DNA from: Magicicada septendecula
Lineage: Eukaryota; Arthropoda; Insecta; Hemiptera; Cicadidae
Assembly (NCBI GenBank): GCA_034769895.1
Contig: CM068371.1
Span: 398,241,469-398,305,468 of the forward strand
Length of the DNA stretch: 64,000 nucleotides
Reading direction: 5' to 3'
Shown: piece after piece, positions 1-8,322 of the stretch
Position numbering within the stretch: the first letter of the stretch is position 1
Layout: each line of letters starts with the position of its first letter
Notes under the pieces: model-generated
Told to the model about the DNA's origin: nothing
Databases searched by the model: none
What the model saw: only the letters and a program-made list of their open reading frames with translations
Made by a program: the position numbers and the translations under genes

Positions 1-14
1 ATTGTAAGGTAGAA

Positions 15-26
15 TAAGAAAACTTT
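15..26. repeat. Left candidate target-site duplication of the PLE-B pair
   Basis: TAAGAAAACTTT recurs at 12065-12076, immediately outside the right end of the PLE-B pair. A 12-bp direct repeat flanking the composite insertion fits a PLE target-site duplication. The exact left boundary is uncertain because the left copy carries about 43 bp (27-69) that the right copy lacks. Confidence 0.55.
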
Positions 27-203
27 ATAATACATTTTAGGTTAGTTGTCACCAAGTCGCTTATATTAATATAATAGATATTTACCATAAATCCGTCGTG
101 CGACTTCGTTTTTCTAGTCTTATTTTGACGCGTTTCGGCAACGAATTGCCATCTTCAGAATTCTTAATCACTCATAGGAGATCGTTAAAAACTTAAAAAC
201 ACT
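27..203 (-). mobile_element. Displaced 3' end of PLE-B copy B1
   Basis: The reverse complement of 70-203 matches 11930-12063 of copy B2 with few changes. It is the 3' pseudo-LTR part of B1, separated from its coding body by the PLE-A insertion. Positions 27-69 have no counterpart in B2 and may be extra pseudo-LTR sequence or flank. Confidence 0.8.
116..167 (-). ncRNA. Hammerhead ribozyme, PLE-B copy B1
   Basis: On the minus strand the core reads CTGAAGA, then a hairpin GGCAA-loop-TTGCC, then GAAA, then the palindrome CGCG and TC. This is the same arrangement as at 11966-12017 in B2. CUGANGA...GAAA with a very short palindromic helix III is the layout described for PLE hammerheads. Stem I is weak and needs an internal loop. 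Cleavage is predicted between plus-strand positions 127 and 126. Confidence 0.7.
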
Positions 204-213
204 AAAATCATTA
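203..213. repeat. Left target-site duplication of the PLE-A cluster
   Basis: TAAAATCATTA is repeated exactly at 8422-8432. The intact PLE-B copy has this site only once (reverse complement at 11920-11930), so the pre-insertion allele can be read in the same window. Confidence 0.88.
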
Positions 214-260
214 ATCAAATATATTGGAACTTACCGTCTGCGGCTTTCCAGAAACAGCGT

Positions 261-313
261 CTTTATAAATTTACATGTTTCGGGACCCTTGTCCCATCAT
301 CAGAATTTAAAAG
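261..313 (-). ncRNA. Hammerhead ribozyme at the 3' end of PLE-A copy A1
   Basis: Reverse complement of the motif at 5490-5542, with all conserved core elements intact: CTGATGA, stem II GGGAC/GTCCC, GAAA, CATG, TA. Predicted cleavage lies between plus-strand positions 272 and 271. It is expected to process read-through RNA into unit-length pieces. Confidence 0.85.
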
Positions 314-463
314 TAATTGTGTATCATTTAAATATGATACACTTGTCAAACACTTAAAATATTAAAATCTAATATAAAATAACTTAATATAACATATTAT
401 AATATTTACAACGAGTACGAAGGTTACCGATGTACATCGTATGAAAACCGACCGCGCACTAAT

Positions 464-2401
464 CTATGTCTCGCTCCCACCACGACAGTAGCGCAAGGCA
501 GTGTTGTACAATACATTTGATTTGAAGACCAATTTATCATTTAAAACATGCGGCTTGGTACCAATATTATTGTGTGCTTTATAAATTTCGTATTCTTCAA
601 GAGCGTTCAAATATCGCCCTTTCTTACATATGTGAAGGGGTTTCAAATTAGTTTTAAAATTTGTGTAGCTATGATTTTCGGAAATCAGGTGTTCTGCAAA
701 TTTTGACTTGACACTGTCCAAACTGTGAAAATGTGTAGGCGGCCTATGTTCTAAAAATCTTTTTAAAAATCCACGTCCTGTCTGGCCCACATAAAAAGCG
801 TCGCAATCGTCACATATCAATTTGTAAACACCAGTTTTGTGTTCAAGGCTGGTGGTTCTGCGGACACGAAGATTATTCATAATACTATTAGTGGTCTTAT
901 AAGTGACCTTGATATTACTGGTTTTACCAAAAATTGACCCAAAGATCTGTGGCATAAGGTATGTGTACGGTGTTGCAATATATTTGCGTGTTGTATTTTC
1001 GCGTGTTTTACGTCCGGTAATGTTGCTATGTCCTTTCTTATGTTTTCGAAGGATGTTATTCACCATATTGACATCATAACCATTAGCGACAGCAATGTGT
1101 TTAATGGTGTCCAACTCTTCACGGTATTCTTTATCACCGAGGGGCAAAGATAAAAGTCTGTAAATCATACTGTGGAAGGCAGCTAATTTTTGTGATAAAG
1201 GATGAAACGACTTAGCATGTATTACAATGTCAGTCGTTGTGGGTTTTCTATATATGTCAAATTGCAACTTTTTATTATTATTGTCCTTAGCAACAGTCAA
1301 ATCTAGAAAATTAAGTTTACCATTTTCTTCACTTTCAAGCGTGAACCGCATTTTGTTATTGATATTATTCAAATGATTATGTAAATTATCAATTTGTCTT
1401 TGTGTACCTTTGTATATTAAAAAGGTATCATCAACATACCTGCCGTAAAATATTATGTTACTCCTGTGTTTTTTATTAGTAAGAATGAATGAATTTTCGA
1501 AATTATTTAGGTATATATCTGCAAGAAGACCTGAAAGTGGAGAACCCATTGCTAACCCATTTTGTTGTCTGAAAAATTGATTATTGTGGGTAAAGTAATT
1601 TTGATCAAGAACTAACTCCAAAATGTGCATCAATTCATTTATATTATTAATATCCAATTTATTAGTATTAATAAGGTTAGTCCTAAGTATACGCAAGGTC
1701 TCCGCTACTGGTATATTCGTATACAAATCCACAATATCAAAGGAAATAAGTTTGTGGGTCGGTTCAACTATTAAATTTTTAACTTTATTCACAAAGTCAA
1801 CGCCATTAATCAGACTATGATCATTAATTATATGTATATTGTGTTTTATTATGGTGACTAACTTTTTAGCTGTTTTATACCCCGGAGCAGTAGTGAAATT
1901 TACTAACGGTCTCAAGGGGATAGCATCCTTGTGGAGTTTGGGTAATCCTGTTAAAACGGGTGCTTTTGAATTTATTGGTTTTAAAGATCTTCTTGTTTGT
2001 TCATCAAACAAATGGGTGCATCTGTTTATACATTGATTTAATTGTTTTACATAATTTTCTGTTGGGTCCGAATTTAGTAAATCAATGCTGTTGTTAATAA
2101 TGAAATTTTGTATTTTATTGTTATAATCTTCACTGTCCATAATAACCACAGTATTGCCTTTGTCAGCTTTAGTGACAAGAGCTTTATTGTCAGATAATTT
2201 TTGTTTTAATCCTATTAAAATTTTCCGTTCTTTATTATAATTATTATTTGTTAAAGGAATAGAGGAATGAACATTATTATACTGATTTTTAATGATTCTA
2301 TTAAATTTTTCGTTTATTAAGAAACGTGTCCTTCTGATCAACCATTGCCTTAACAACAGTCTCTGCATTGATAATTTCTGCAATAATTTGCTTGCGATCA
2401 A
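464..2401 (-). CDS. PLE-A copy A1 ORF2: reverse transcriptase with GIY-YIG endonuclease
   Basis: 645-residue frame for the PLE polymerase, which copies element RNA at a nick made by its own C-terminal GIY-YIG nuclease. Visible motifs: DKG at 80-82; GLPKLHK at 152-158; RT motif A with Asp near 222; motif B GLAMGSPLSG at 282-291; catalytic YVDD at 322-325; LNFLDL near 363-368. The nuclease starts with GVYKL at 524-528, then a CxxC pair, then YVGQTGR at 537-543. The DKG and GLPKLHK motifs are PLE hallmarks. No ATG starts the frame; the first in-frame Met is near residue 12. The frame overlaps ORF1 by about 100 bp in the +1 register, suggesting translation as an ORF1-ORF2 fusion by frameshifting, or else an inherited frameshift. 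Otherwise intact. Confidence 0.93.
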   Translation of the reverse strand: MIASKLLQKLSMQRLLLRQWLIRRTRFLINEKFNRIIKNQYNNVHSSIPLTNNNYNKERKILIGLKQKLSDNKALVTKADKGNTVVIMDSEDYNNKIQNFIINNSIDLLNSDPTENYVKQLNQCINRCTHLFDEQTRRSLKPINSKAPVLTGLPKLHKDAIPLRPLVNFTTAPGYKTAKKLVTIIKHNIHIINDHSLINGVDFVNKVKNLIVEPTHKLISFDIVDLYTNIPVAETLRILRTNLINTNKLDINNINELMHILELVLDQNYFTHNNQFFRQQNGLAMGSPLSGLLADIYLNNFENSFILTNKKHRSNIIFYGRYVDDTFLIYKGTQRQIDNLHNHLNNINNKMRFTLESEENGKLNFLDLTVAKDNNNKKLQFDIYRKPTTTDIVIHAKSFHPLSQKLAAFHSMIYRLLSLPLGDKEYREELDTIKHIAVANGYDVNMVNNILRKHKKGHSNITGRKTRENTTRKYIATPYTYLMPQIFGSIFGKTSNIKVTYKTTNSIMNNLRVRRTTSLEHKTGVYKLICDDCDAFYVGQTGRGFLKRFLEHRPPTHFHSLDSVKSKFAEHLISENHSYTNFKTNLKPLHICKKGRYLNALEEYEIYKAHNNIGTKPHVLNDKLVFKSNVLYNTALRYCRGGSET

Positions 2402-2942
2402 GACTCGATTTGTGTACAGGAAGATTATAATTCAAACCTTTACTCAATAAATCAGTTTCATCAGTATTTAAAACAAGGGACGTTAAATTCTGTAACCGCG
2501 TATGAAATTTGTGTTTACATTTGATATTGTTGGATGTCGGTAACTGATCATTCAACAACCTTTGTAGTTTATCTGATTGTTTTAGACGCATTTGATAAAC
2601 TATTCGCCTGACGTCATTGTTTATAAAATCCAGATAATGATTCAGTACGGCTGGATGCGTGTTATCTAATAATTGTAGATGTAACTTGTATAATGTATAA
2701 TTTAAGTTTGACTTTTTAGTGTATAGAGATATAATTTCTTCTTTAACTCTATAAATTTCTGCGTATTTTTTGGTTTTTGCTTCAGCAATAGATGAACCCT
2801 TAAGTCTAATAACAGCATACTTCGGTATAACCTTGTTCTCCAAACACGATTTGTTGAACTTAATATGTAAAATAGTTTTGTGTAATTGGACTTTAATATT
2901 TTGAAATTTTCGTACTAAGTTTGCACGACTTGCAGTATTCAT
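2301..2942 (-). CDS. PLE-A copy A1 ORF1: N-terminal part of the PLE protein
   Basis: About 213 residues from the ATG at 2942-2940. It is a lysine/asparagine-rich, mostly helical sequence. Its N-terminal half aligns by eye with the N-terminus of the single-frame PLE-B protein (shared IKFNK...IPKYA and LYK-rich blocks), so it is the natural N-terminal extension of the RT rather than a separate gene. It ends in TAA after KRKI, at the point where the homologous PLE-B protein continues uninterrupted. ORF2 overlaps it in the +1 register. Function beyond RNA binding or RT folding cannot be inferred from the sequence. Confidence 0.8.
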   Translation of the reverse strand: MNTASRANLVRKFQNIKVQLHKTILHIKFNKSCLENKVIPKYAVIRLKGSSIAEAKTKKYAEIYRVKEEIISLYTKKSNLNYTLYKLHLQLLDNTHPAVLNHYLDFINNDVRRIVYQMRLKQSDKLQRLLNDQLPTSNNIKCKHKFHTRLQNLTSLVLNTDETDLLSKGLNYNLPVHKSSLDRKQIIAEIINAETVVKAMVDQKDTFLNKRKI

Positions 2943-3048
2943 GTTTAAAAGGAATAAATCCCAAATGTTTAGTACCAAGCCACGTGTTGTTCAATCAAAT
3001 ATATTGGAACTTACCGTCTGCGGCTTTCCAGAAACAGCGTCTTAAATT

Positions 3049-3066
3049 AAATTAAATTTAATCTTA
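3049..3066. other. Filler junction between A1 and A2
   Basis: A short AT-only stretch of AAATTAAATTA-type repeats joins the 5' end of A1 to the truncated 5' end of A2. It matches neither element cleanly and looks like filler made when two cDNA ends were joined. Bounds are approximate because both neighbours are also AT-rich here. Confidence 0.6.
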
Positions 3067-3073
3067 GATTAGA

Positions 3074-3502
3074 TCTCTATACACTAAAAAGTCAAACTTA
3101 AATTATACATTATACAAGTTACATCTACAATTATTAGATAACACGCATCCAGCCGTACTGAATCATTATCTGGATTTTATAAACAATGACGTCAGGCGAA
3201 TAGTTTATCAAATGCGTATAAAACAATCAGATAAACTACAAAAGTTGTTGAATGATCAGTTACCGACATCCAACAATATCAAATGTAAACACAAATTTCA
3301 TACGCGGTTACAGAATTTAACGTCCCTTGTTTTAAATACTGATGAAACTGATTTATTGAGTAAAGGTTTGAATTATAATCTTCCTGTACACAAATCGAGT
3401 CTTGATCGCAAGCAAATTATTGCAGAAATTATCAATGCAGAGACTGTTGTTAAGGCAATGGTTGATCAGAAGGACACGTTTCTTAATAAACGAAAAATTT
3501 AA
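3074..3502 (+). CDS. PLE-A copy A2 ORF1 (5'-truncated)
   Basis: C-terminal roughly 142 residues of ORF1, open from the truncation point to TAA at 3500-3502. It is nearly identical to the same region of A1 and A3. It has lost the normal start, so it could only be expressed from the internal ATG near 3212 or from read-through of upstream sequence. The 3' part overlaps ORF2 in the +1 register, as in the other copies. Confidence 0.75.
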   Translation, partial: SLYTKKSNLNYTLYKLHLQLLDNTHPAVLNHYLDFINNDVRRIVYQMRIKQSDKLQKLLNDQLPTSNNIKCKHKFHTRLQNLTSLVLNTDETDLLSKGLNYNLPVHKSSLDRKQIIAEIINAETVVKAMVDQKDTFLNKRKI

Positions 3503-5339
3503 TAGAATCATTAAAAATCAGTATAATAATGTTCATTCCTCTATTCCTTTAACAAATAATAATTATAATAAAGAACGGAAAATTTTAATAGGATTAAAAC
3601 AAAAATTATCTGACAATAAAGCTCTTGTCACTAAAGCTGACAAAGGCAATACTGTGGTTATTATGGACAGTGAAGATTATAACAATAAAATACAAAATTT
3701 CATTATTAACAACAGCATTGATTTACTAAATTCGGACCCAACAGAAAATTATGTAAAACAATTAAATCAATGTATAAACAGATGCACCCATTTGTTTGAT
3801 GAACAAACAAGAAGATCTTTAAAACCAATAAATTCAAAAGCACCCGTTTTAACAGGATTACCCAAACTCCACAAGGATGCTATCCCCTTGAGACCGTTAG
3901 TAAATTTCACTACTGCTCCGGGGTATAAAACAGCTAAAAAGTTAGTCACCATAATAAAACACAATATACATATAATTAATGATCATAGTCTGATTAATGG
4001 CGTTGACTTTGTGAATAAAGTTAAAAATTTAATAGTTGAACCGACCCACAAACTTATTTCCTTTGATATTGTGGATTTGTATACGAATATACCAGTAGCG
4101 GAGACCTTGCGTATACTTAGGACTAACCTTATTAATACTAATAAATTGGATATTAATAATATAAATGAATTGATGCACATTTTGGAGTTAGTTCTTGATC
4201 AAAATTACTTTACCCACAATAATCAATTTTTCAGACAACAAAATGGGTTAGCAATGGGTTCTCCACTTTCAGGTCTTCTTGCAGATATATACCTAAATAA
4301 TTTCGAAAATTCATTCATTCTTACTAATAACAAACACAGGAGTAACATAATATTTTACGGCAGGTATGTTGATGATACCTTTTTAATATACAAAGGTACA
4401 CAAAGACAAATTGATAATTTACATAATCATTTGAATAATATCAATAACAAAATGCGGTTCACGCTTGAAAGTGAAGAAAATGGTAAACTTAATTTTCTAG
4501 ATTTGACTGTTGCTAAGGACAATAATAATAAAAAGTTGCAATTTGACATATATAGAAAACCCACAACGACTGACATTGTAATACATGCTAAGTCGTTTCA
4601 TCCTTTATCACAAAAATTAGCTGCCTTCCACAGTATGATTTACAGACTTTTATCTTTGCCCCTCGGTGATAAAGAATACCGTGAAGAGTTGGACACCATT
4701 AAACACATTGCTGTCGCTAATGGTTATGATGTCAATATGGTGAATAACATCCTTCGAAAACATAAGAAAGGACATAGCAACATTACCGGACGTAAAACAC
4801 GCGAAAATACAACACGCAAATATATTGCAACACCGTACACATACCTTATGCCACAGATCTTTGGGTCAATTTTTGGTAAAACCAGTAATATCAAGGTCAC
4901 TTATAAGACCACTAATAGTATTATGAATAATCTTCGTGTCCGCAGAACCACCAGCCTTGAACACAAAACTGGTGTTTACAAATTGATATGTGACGATTGC
5001 GACGCTTTTTATGTGGGCCAGACAGGACGTGGTTTTTTAAAAAGATTTTTAGAACATAGGCCGCCTACACATTTTCACAGTTTGGACAGTGTCAAGTCAA
5101 AATTTGCAGAACACCTGATTTCCGAAAATCATAGCTACACAAATTTTAAAACTAATTTGAAACCCCTTCACATATGTAAGAAAGGGCGATATTTGAACGC
5201 TCTTGAAGAATACGAAATTTATAAAGCACACAATAATATTGGTACCAAGCCGCATGTTTTAAATGATAAATTGGTCTTCAAATCAAATGTATTGTACAAC
5301 ACTGCCTTGCGCTACTGTCGTGGTGGGAGCGAGACATAG
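3402..5339 (+). CDS. PLE-A copy A2 ORF2: reverse transcriptase with GIY-YIG endonuclease
   Basis: 645 residues with the full motif set of A1: DKG 80-82, GLPKLHK 152-158, GLAMGSPLSG 282-291, YVDD 322-325, GVYKL 524-528, YVGQTGR 537-543. The one difference from A1 that I saw is Asn for Lys near residue 311 (TNNKH against TNKKH). Both RT and nuclease catalytic residues are kept. Although the 5' end of the unit is truncated, the enzyme frame is whole and could in principle be supplied from this locus. Confidence 0.92.
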   Translation: MIASKLLQKLSMQRLLLRQWLIRRTRFLINEKFNRIIKNQYNNVHSSIPLTNNNYNKERKILIGLKQKLSDNKALVTKADKGNTVVIMDSEDYNNKIQNFIINNSIDLLNSDPTENYVKQLNQCINRCTHLFDEQTRRSLKPINSKAPVLTGLPKLHKDAIPLRPLVNFTTAPGYKTAKKLVTIIKHNIHIINDHSLINGVDFVNKVKNLIVEPTHKLISFDIVDLYTNIPVAETLRILRTNLINTNKLDINNINELMHILELVLDQNYFTHNNQFFRQQNGLAMGSPLSGLLADIYLNNFENSFILTNNKHRSNIIFYGRYVDDTFLIYKGTQRQIDNLHNHLNNINNKMRFTLESEENGKLNFLDLTVAKDNNNKKLQFDIYRKPTTTDIVIHAKSFHPLSQKLAAFHSMIYRLLSLPLGDKEYREELDTIKHIAVANGYDVNMVNNILRKHKKGHSNITGRKTRENTTRKYIATPYTYLMPQIFGSIFGKTSNIKVTYKTTNSIMNNLRVRRTTSLEHKTGVYKLICDDCDAFYVGQTGRGFLKRFLEHRPPTHFHSLDSVKSKFAEHLISENHSYTNFKTNLKPLHICKKGRYLNALEEYEIYKAHNNIGTKPHVLNDKLVFKSNVLYNTALRYCRGGSET

Positions 5340-5489
5340 ATTAGTGCGCGGTCGGTTTTCATACGATGTACATCGGTAACCTTCGTACTCGTTGTAAATA
5401 TTATAATATGTTATATTAAGTTATTTTATATTAGATTTTAATATTTTAAGTGTTTGACAAGTGTATCATATTTAAATGATACACAATTA

Positions 5490-5542
5490 CTTTTAAATTC
5501 TGATGATGGGACAAGGGTCCCGAAACATGTAAATTTATAAAG
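5490..5542 (+). ncRNA. Hammerhead ribozyme at the A2/A3 boundary
   Basis: Type I hammerhead read directly from the sequence. Stem I 5' strand at 5490-5499 pairs with 5532-5542 (about 10 pairs with one bulge). Core CTGATGA is at 5500-5506. Stem II GGGAC (5508-5512) and GTCCC (5517-5521) enclose an AAGG loop. GAAA is at 5522-5525. A minimal palindromic helix III CATG (5526-5529) is followed by TA (5530-5531), giving a GUA cleavage triplet. Hammerheads with very short helix III, thought to work as dimers, are established for PLE pseudo-LTRs. Cleavage after 5531 would cut tandem RNA into 2780-nt units. Confidence 0.9.
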
Positions 5543-5640
5543 ACGCTGTTTCTGGAAAGCCGCAGACGGTAAGTTCCAATATATTTGATTGAACAACGCG
5601 TGGCTTGGTACTAAACATTTGGGATTTATTCCTTTTAAAC

Positions 5641-6282
5641 ATGAATACTGCAAGTCGTGCAAACTTAGTACGAAAATTTCAAAATATTAAAGTCCAATTA
5701 CACAAAACTATTTTACACATTAAGTTCAACAAATCGTGTTTGGAGAACAAGGTTATACCGAAGTATGCTGTTATTAGACTTAAGGGTTCATCTATTGCTG
5801 AAGCAAAAACCAAAAAATACGCAGAAATTTATAGAGTTAAAGAAGAAATTAAATCTCTATACACTAAAAAGTCAAACTTAAATTATACATTATACAAGTT
5901 ACATCTACAATTATTAGATAACACGCATCCAGCCGTACTGAATCATTATCTGGATTTTATAAACAATGACGTCAGGCGAATAGTTTATCAAATGCGTCTA
6001 AAACAATCAGATAAACTACAAAGGTTGTTGAATGATCAGTTACCGACATCCAACAATATCAAATGTAAACACAAATTTCATACGCGGTTACAGAATTTAA
6101 CGTCCCTTGTTTTAAATACTGATGAAACTGATTTATTGAGTAAAGGTTTGAATTATAATCTTCCTGTACACAAATCGAGTCTTGATCGCAAGCAAATTAT
6201 TGCAGAAATTATCAGTGCAGAGACTGTTGTTAAGGCAATGGTTGATCAGAAGGACACGTTTCTTAATAAACGAAAAATTTAA
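5641..6282 (+). CDS. PLE-A copy A3 ORF1: N-terminal part of the PLE protein
   Basis: About 213 residues from ATG 5641-5643 to TAA 6280-6282. The frame is open a further 12 codons upstream without an ATG. It differs from A1 by only a few residues (for example Lys for Ile in the EEIxSLYT block and Ser for Asn near the end). It is Lys/Asn-rich with predicted helices, homologous to the N-terminus of PLE-B. CTT-A at 6262-6265 is the most likely place where the reading must move +1 into ORF2, judged from alignment with the uninterrupted PLE-B protein. Confidence 0.82.
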   Translation: MNTASRANLVRKFQNIKVQLHKTILHIKFNKSCLENKVIPKYAVIRLKGSSIAEAKTKKYAEIYRVKEEIKSLYTKKSNLNYTLYKLHLQLLDNTHPAVLNHYLDFINNDVRRIVYQMRLKQSDKLQRLLNDQLPTSNNIKCKHKFHTRLQNLTSLVLNTDETDLLSKGLNYNLPVHKSSLDRKQIIAEIISAETVVKAMVDQKDTFLNKRKI

Positions 6283-8119
6283 TAGAATCATTAAAAATCA
6301 GTATAATAATGTTCATTCCTCTATTCCTTTAACAAATAATAATTATAATAAAGAACGGAAAATTTTAATAGGATTAAAACAAAAATTATCTGACAATAAA
6401 GCTCTTGTCACTAAAGCTGACAAAGGCAATACTGTGGTTATTATGGACAGTGAAGATTATAACAATAAAATACAAAATTTCATTATTAACAACAGCATTG
6501 ATTTACTAAATTCGGACCCAACAGAAAATTATGTAAAACAATTAAATCAATGTATAAACAGATGCACCCATTTGTTTGATGAACAAACAAGAAGATCTTT
6601 AAAACCAATAAATTCAAAAGCACCCGTTTTAACAGGATTACCCAAACTCCACAAGGATGCTATCCCCTTGAGACCGTTAGTAAATTTCACTACTGCTCCG
6701 GGGTATAAAACAGCTAAAAAGTTAGTCACCATAATAAAACACAATATACATATAATTAATGATCATAGTCTGATTAATGGCGTTGACTTTGTGAATAAAG
6801 TTAAAAATTTAATAGTTGAACCGACCCACAAACTTATTTCCTTTGATATTGTGGATTTGTATACGAATATACCAGTAGCGGAGACCTTGCGTATACTTAG
6901 GACTAACCTTATTAATACTAATAAATTGGATATTAATAATATAAATGAATTGATGCACATTTTGGAGTTAGTTCTTGATCAAAATTACTTTACCCACAAT
7001 AATCAATTTTTCAGACAACAAAATGGGTTAGCAATGGGTTCTCCACTTTCAGGTCTTCTTGCAGATATATACCTAAATAATTTCGAAAATTCATTCATTC
7101 TTACTAATAAAAAACACAGGAGTAACATAATATTTTACGGCAGGTATGTTGATGATACCTTTTTAATATACAAAGGTACACAAAGACAAATTGATAATTT
7201 ACATAATCATTTGAATAATATCAATAACAAAATGCGGTTCACGCTTGAAAGTGAAGAAAATGGTAAACTTAATTTTCTAGATTTGACTGTTGCTAAGGAC
7301 AATAATAATAAAAAGTTGCAATTTGACATATATAGAAAACCCACAACGACTGACATTGTAATACATGCTAAGTCGTTTCATCCTTTATCACAAAAATTAG
7401 CTGCCTTCCACAGTATGATTTACAGACTTTTATCTTTGCCCCTCGGTGATAAAGAATACCGTGAAGAGTTGGACACCATTAAACACATTGCTGTCGCTAA
7501 TGGTTATGATGTCAATATGGTGAATAACATCCTTCGAAAACATAAGAAAGGACATAGCAACATTACCGGACGTAAAACACGCGAAAATACAACACGCAAA
7601 TATATTGCAACACCGTACACATACCTTATGCCACAGATCTTTGGGTCAATTTTTGATAAAACCAGTAATATCAAAGTCACTTATAAGACCACTAATAGTA
7701 TTATGAATAATCTTCGTGTCCGCAGAACCACCAGCCTTGAACACAAAACTGGTGTTTACAAATTGATATGTGACGATTGCGACGCTTTTTATGTGTGCCA
7801 GACAGGACGTGGTTTTTTAAAAAGATTTTTAGAACATAGGCCGCCTACACATTTTCACAGTTTGGACAGTGTCAAGTCAAAATTTGCAGAACACCTGATT
7901 TCCGAAAATCATAGCTACACAAATTTTAAAACTAATTTGAAACCCCTTCACATATGTAAGAAAGGGCGATATTTGAACGCTCTTGAAGAATACGAAATTT
8001 ATAAAGCACACAATAATATTGGTACCAAGCCGCATGTTTTAAATGATAAATTGGCCTTCAAATCAAATGTATTGTACAACACTGCCTTGCGCTACTGTCG
8101 TGGTGGGAGCGAGACATAG
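6182..8119 (+). CDS. PLE-A copy A3 ORF2: reverse transcriptase with mutated GIY-YIG endonuclease
   Basis: 645 residues. All RT motifs are intact (YVDD 322-325, GLAMGSPLSG 282-291, DKG 80-82). In the nuclease the invariant Gly of YVGQTGR is Cys: residue 539, codon TGC at 7796-7798, where A1 and A2 have GGC. Since this is the YIG glycine of the GIY-YIG fold, nuclease activity is probably impaired. Other changes: Asp for Gly near 492, Ala for Val near 625, and Met12 changed to Val, so no Met lies near the ORF2 start. Loss of that Met makes independent initiation of ORF2 unlikely and favours expression as a frameshift fusion, if it is expressed at all. Confidence 0.92.
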   Translation: MIASKLLQKLSVQRLLLRQWLIRRTRFLINEKFNRIIKNQYNNVHSSIPLTNNNYNKERKILIGLKQKLSDNKALVTKADKGNTVVIMDSEDYNNKIQNFIINNSIDLLNSDPTENYVKQLNQCINRCTHLFDEQTRRSLKPINSKAPVLTGLPKLHKDAIPLRPLVNFTTAPGYKTAKKLVTIIKHNIHIINDHSLINGVDFVNKVKNLIVEPTHKLISFDIVDLYTNIPVAETLRILRTNLINTNKLDINNINELMHILELVLDQNYFTHNNQFFRQQNGLAMGSPLSGLLADIYLNNFENSFILTNKKHRSNIIFYGRYVDDTFLIYKGTQRQIDNLHNHLNNINNKMRFTLESEENGKLNFLDLTVAKDNNNKKLQFDIYRKPTTTDIVIHAKSFHPLSQKLAAFHSMIYRLLSLPLGDKEYREELDTIKHIAVANGYDVNMVNNILRKHKKGHSNITGRKTRENTTRKYIATPYTYLMPQIFGSIFDKTSNIKVTYKTTNSIMNNLRVRRTTSLEHKTGVYKLICDDCDAFYVCQTGRGFLKRFLEHRPPTHFHSLDSVKSKFAEHLISENHSYTNFKTNLKPLHICKKGRYLNALEEYEIYKAHNNIGTKPHVLNDKLAFKSNVLYNTALRYCRGGSET

Positions 8120-8269
8120 ATTAGTGCGCGGTCGGTTTTCATACGATGTACATCGGTAACCTTCGTACTCGTTGTAAATATTATAATATGTTATATTAAG
8201 TTATTTTATATTAGATTTTAATATTTTAAGTGTTTGACAAGTGTATCATATTTAAATGATACACAATTA

Positions 8270-8322
8270 CTTTTAAATTCTGATGATGGGACAAGGGTCC
8301 CGAAACATGTAAATTTATAAAG
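8270..8322 (+). ncRNA. Hammerhead ribozyme at the A3 3' end
   Basis: Exact counterpart of 5490-5542, offset by 2780 bp, with CTGATGA, GGGAC/GTCCC, GAAA, CATG and TA all kept. Predicted cleavage is between 8311 and 8312. Confidence 0.88.

Larger units (their letters stand above)
214..3048 (-). mobile_element. PLE-A copy A1 (near full length)
   Basis: Minus-strand unit carrying ORF1, ORF2 and a 3' hammerhead. Its 5' end at about 3044-3048 reads AATTTAAG then GACGCTG. This is close to the sequence immediately after the predicted ribozyme cleavage point in A3 (AATTTATAAAG, then the same GACGCTG), so the copied RNA may have begun at a ribozyme-cut end. At the 3' side it runs 58 bp past the cleavage site (214-271) before the target duplication. 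Confidence 0.85.
3067..5531 (+). mobile_element. PLE-A copy A2 (5'-truncated)
   Basis: Starts inside ORF1 (corresponding to about 5847 in A3) and runs to the predicted ribozyme cleavage site at 5531, where A3 begins in direct tandem. With A1 it forms inverted arms of about 2.46 kb (roughly 270-2736 and 3067-5531) around a spacer of about 330 bp. Confidence 0.88.
5532..8311 (+). mobile_element. PLE-A copy A3 (complete unit)
   Basis: The only unit bounded on both sides by hammerhead cleavage sites: 2780 bp containing ORF1, ORF2 and a 3' hammerhead. It is in direct tandem with A2. The 5' region has a CAGACG|GTAAGT-like stretch around 5560-5572 that resembles a splice donor, but no partner acceptor was identified. 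Confidence 0.9.

Noticed and set aside
1623..2036. Plus-strand frames of 65 codons each across the A1 RT gene, mirrored in A2 and A3
   Set aside because: They are antisense shadows of the conserved RT frame and repeat in every copy only because the RT does.
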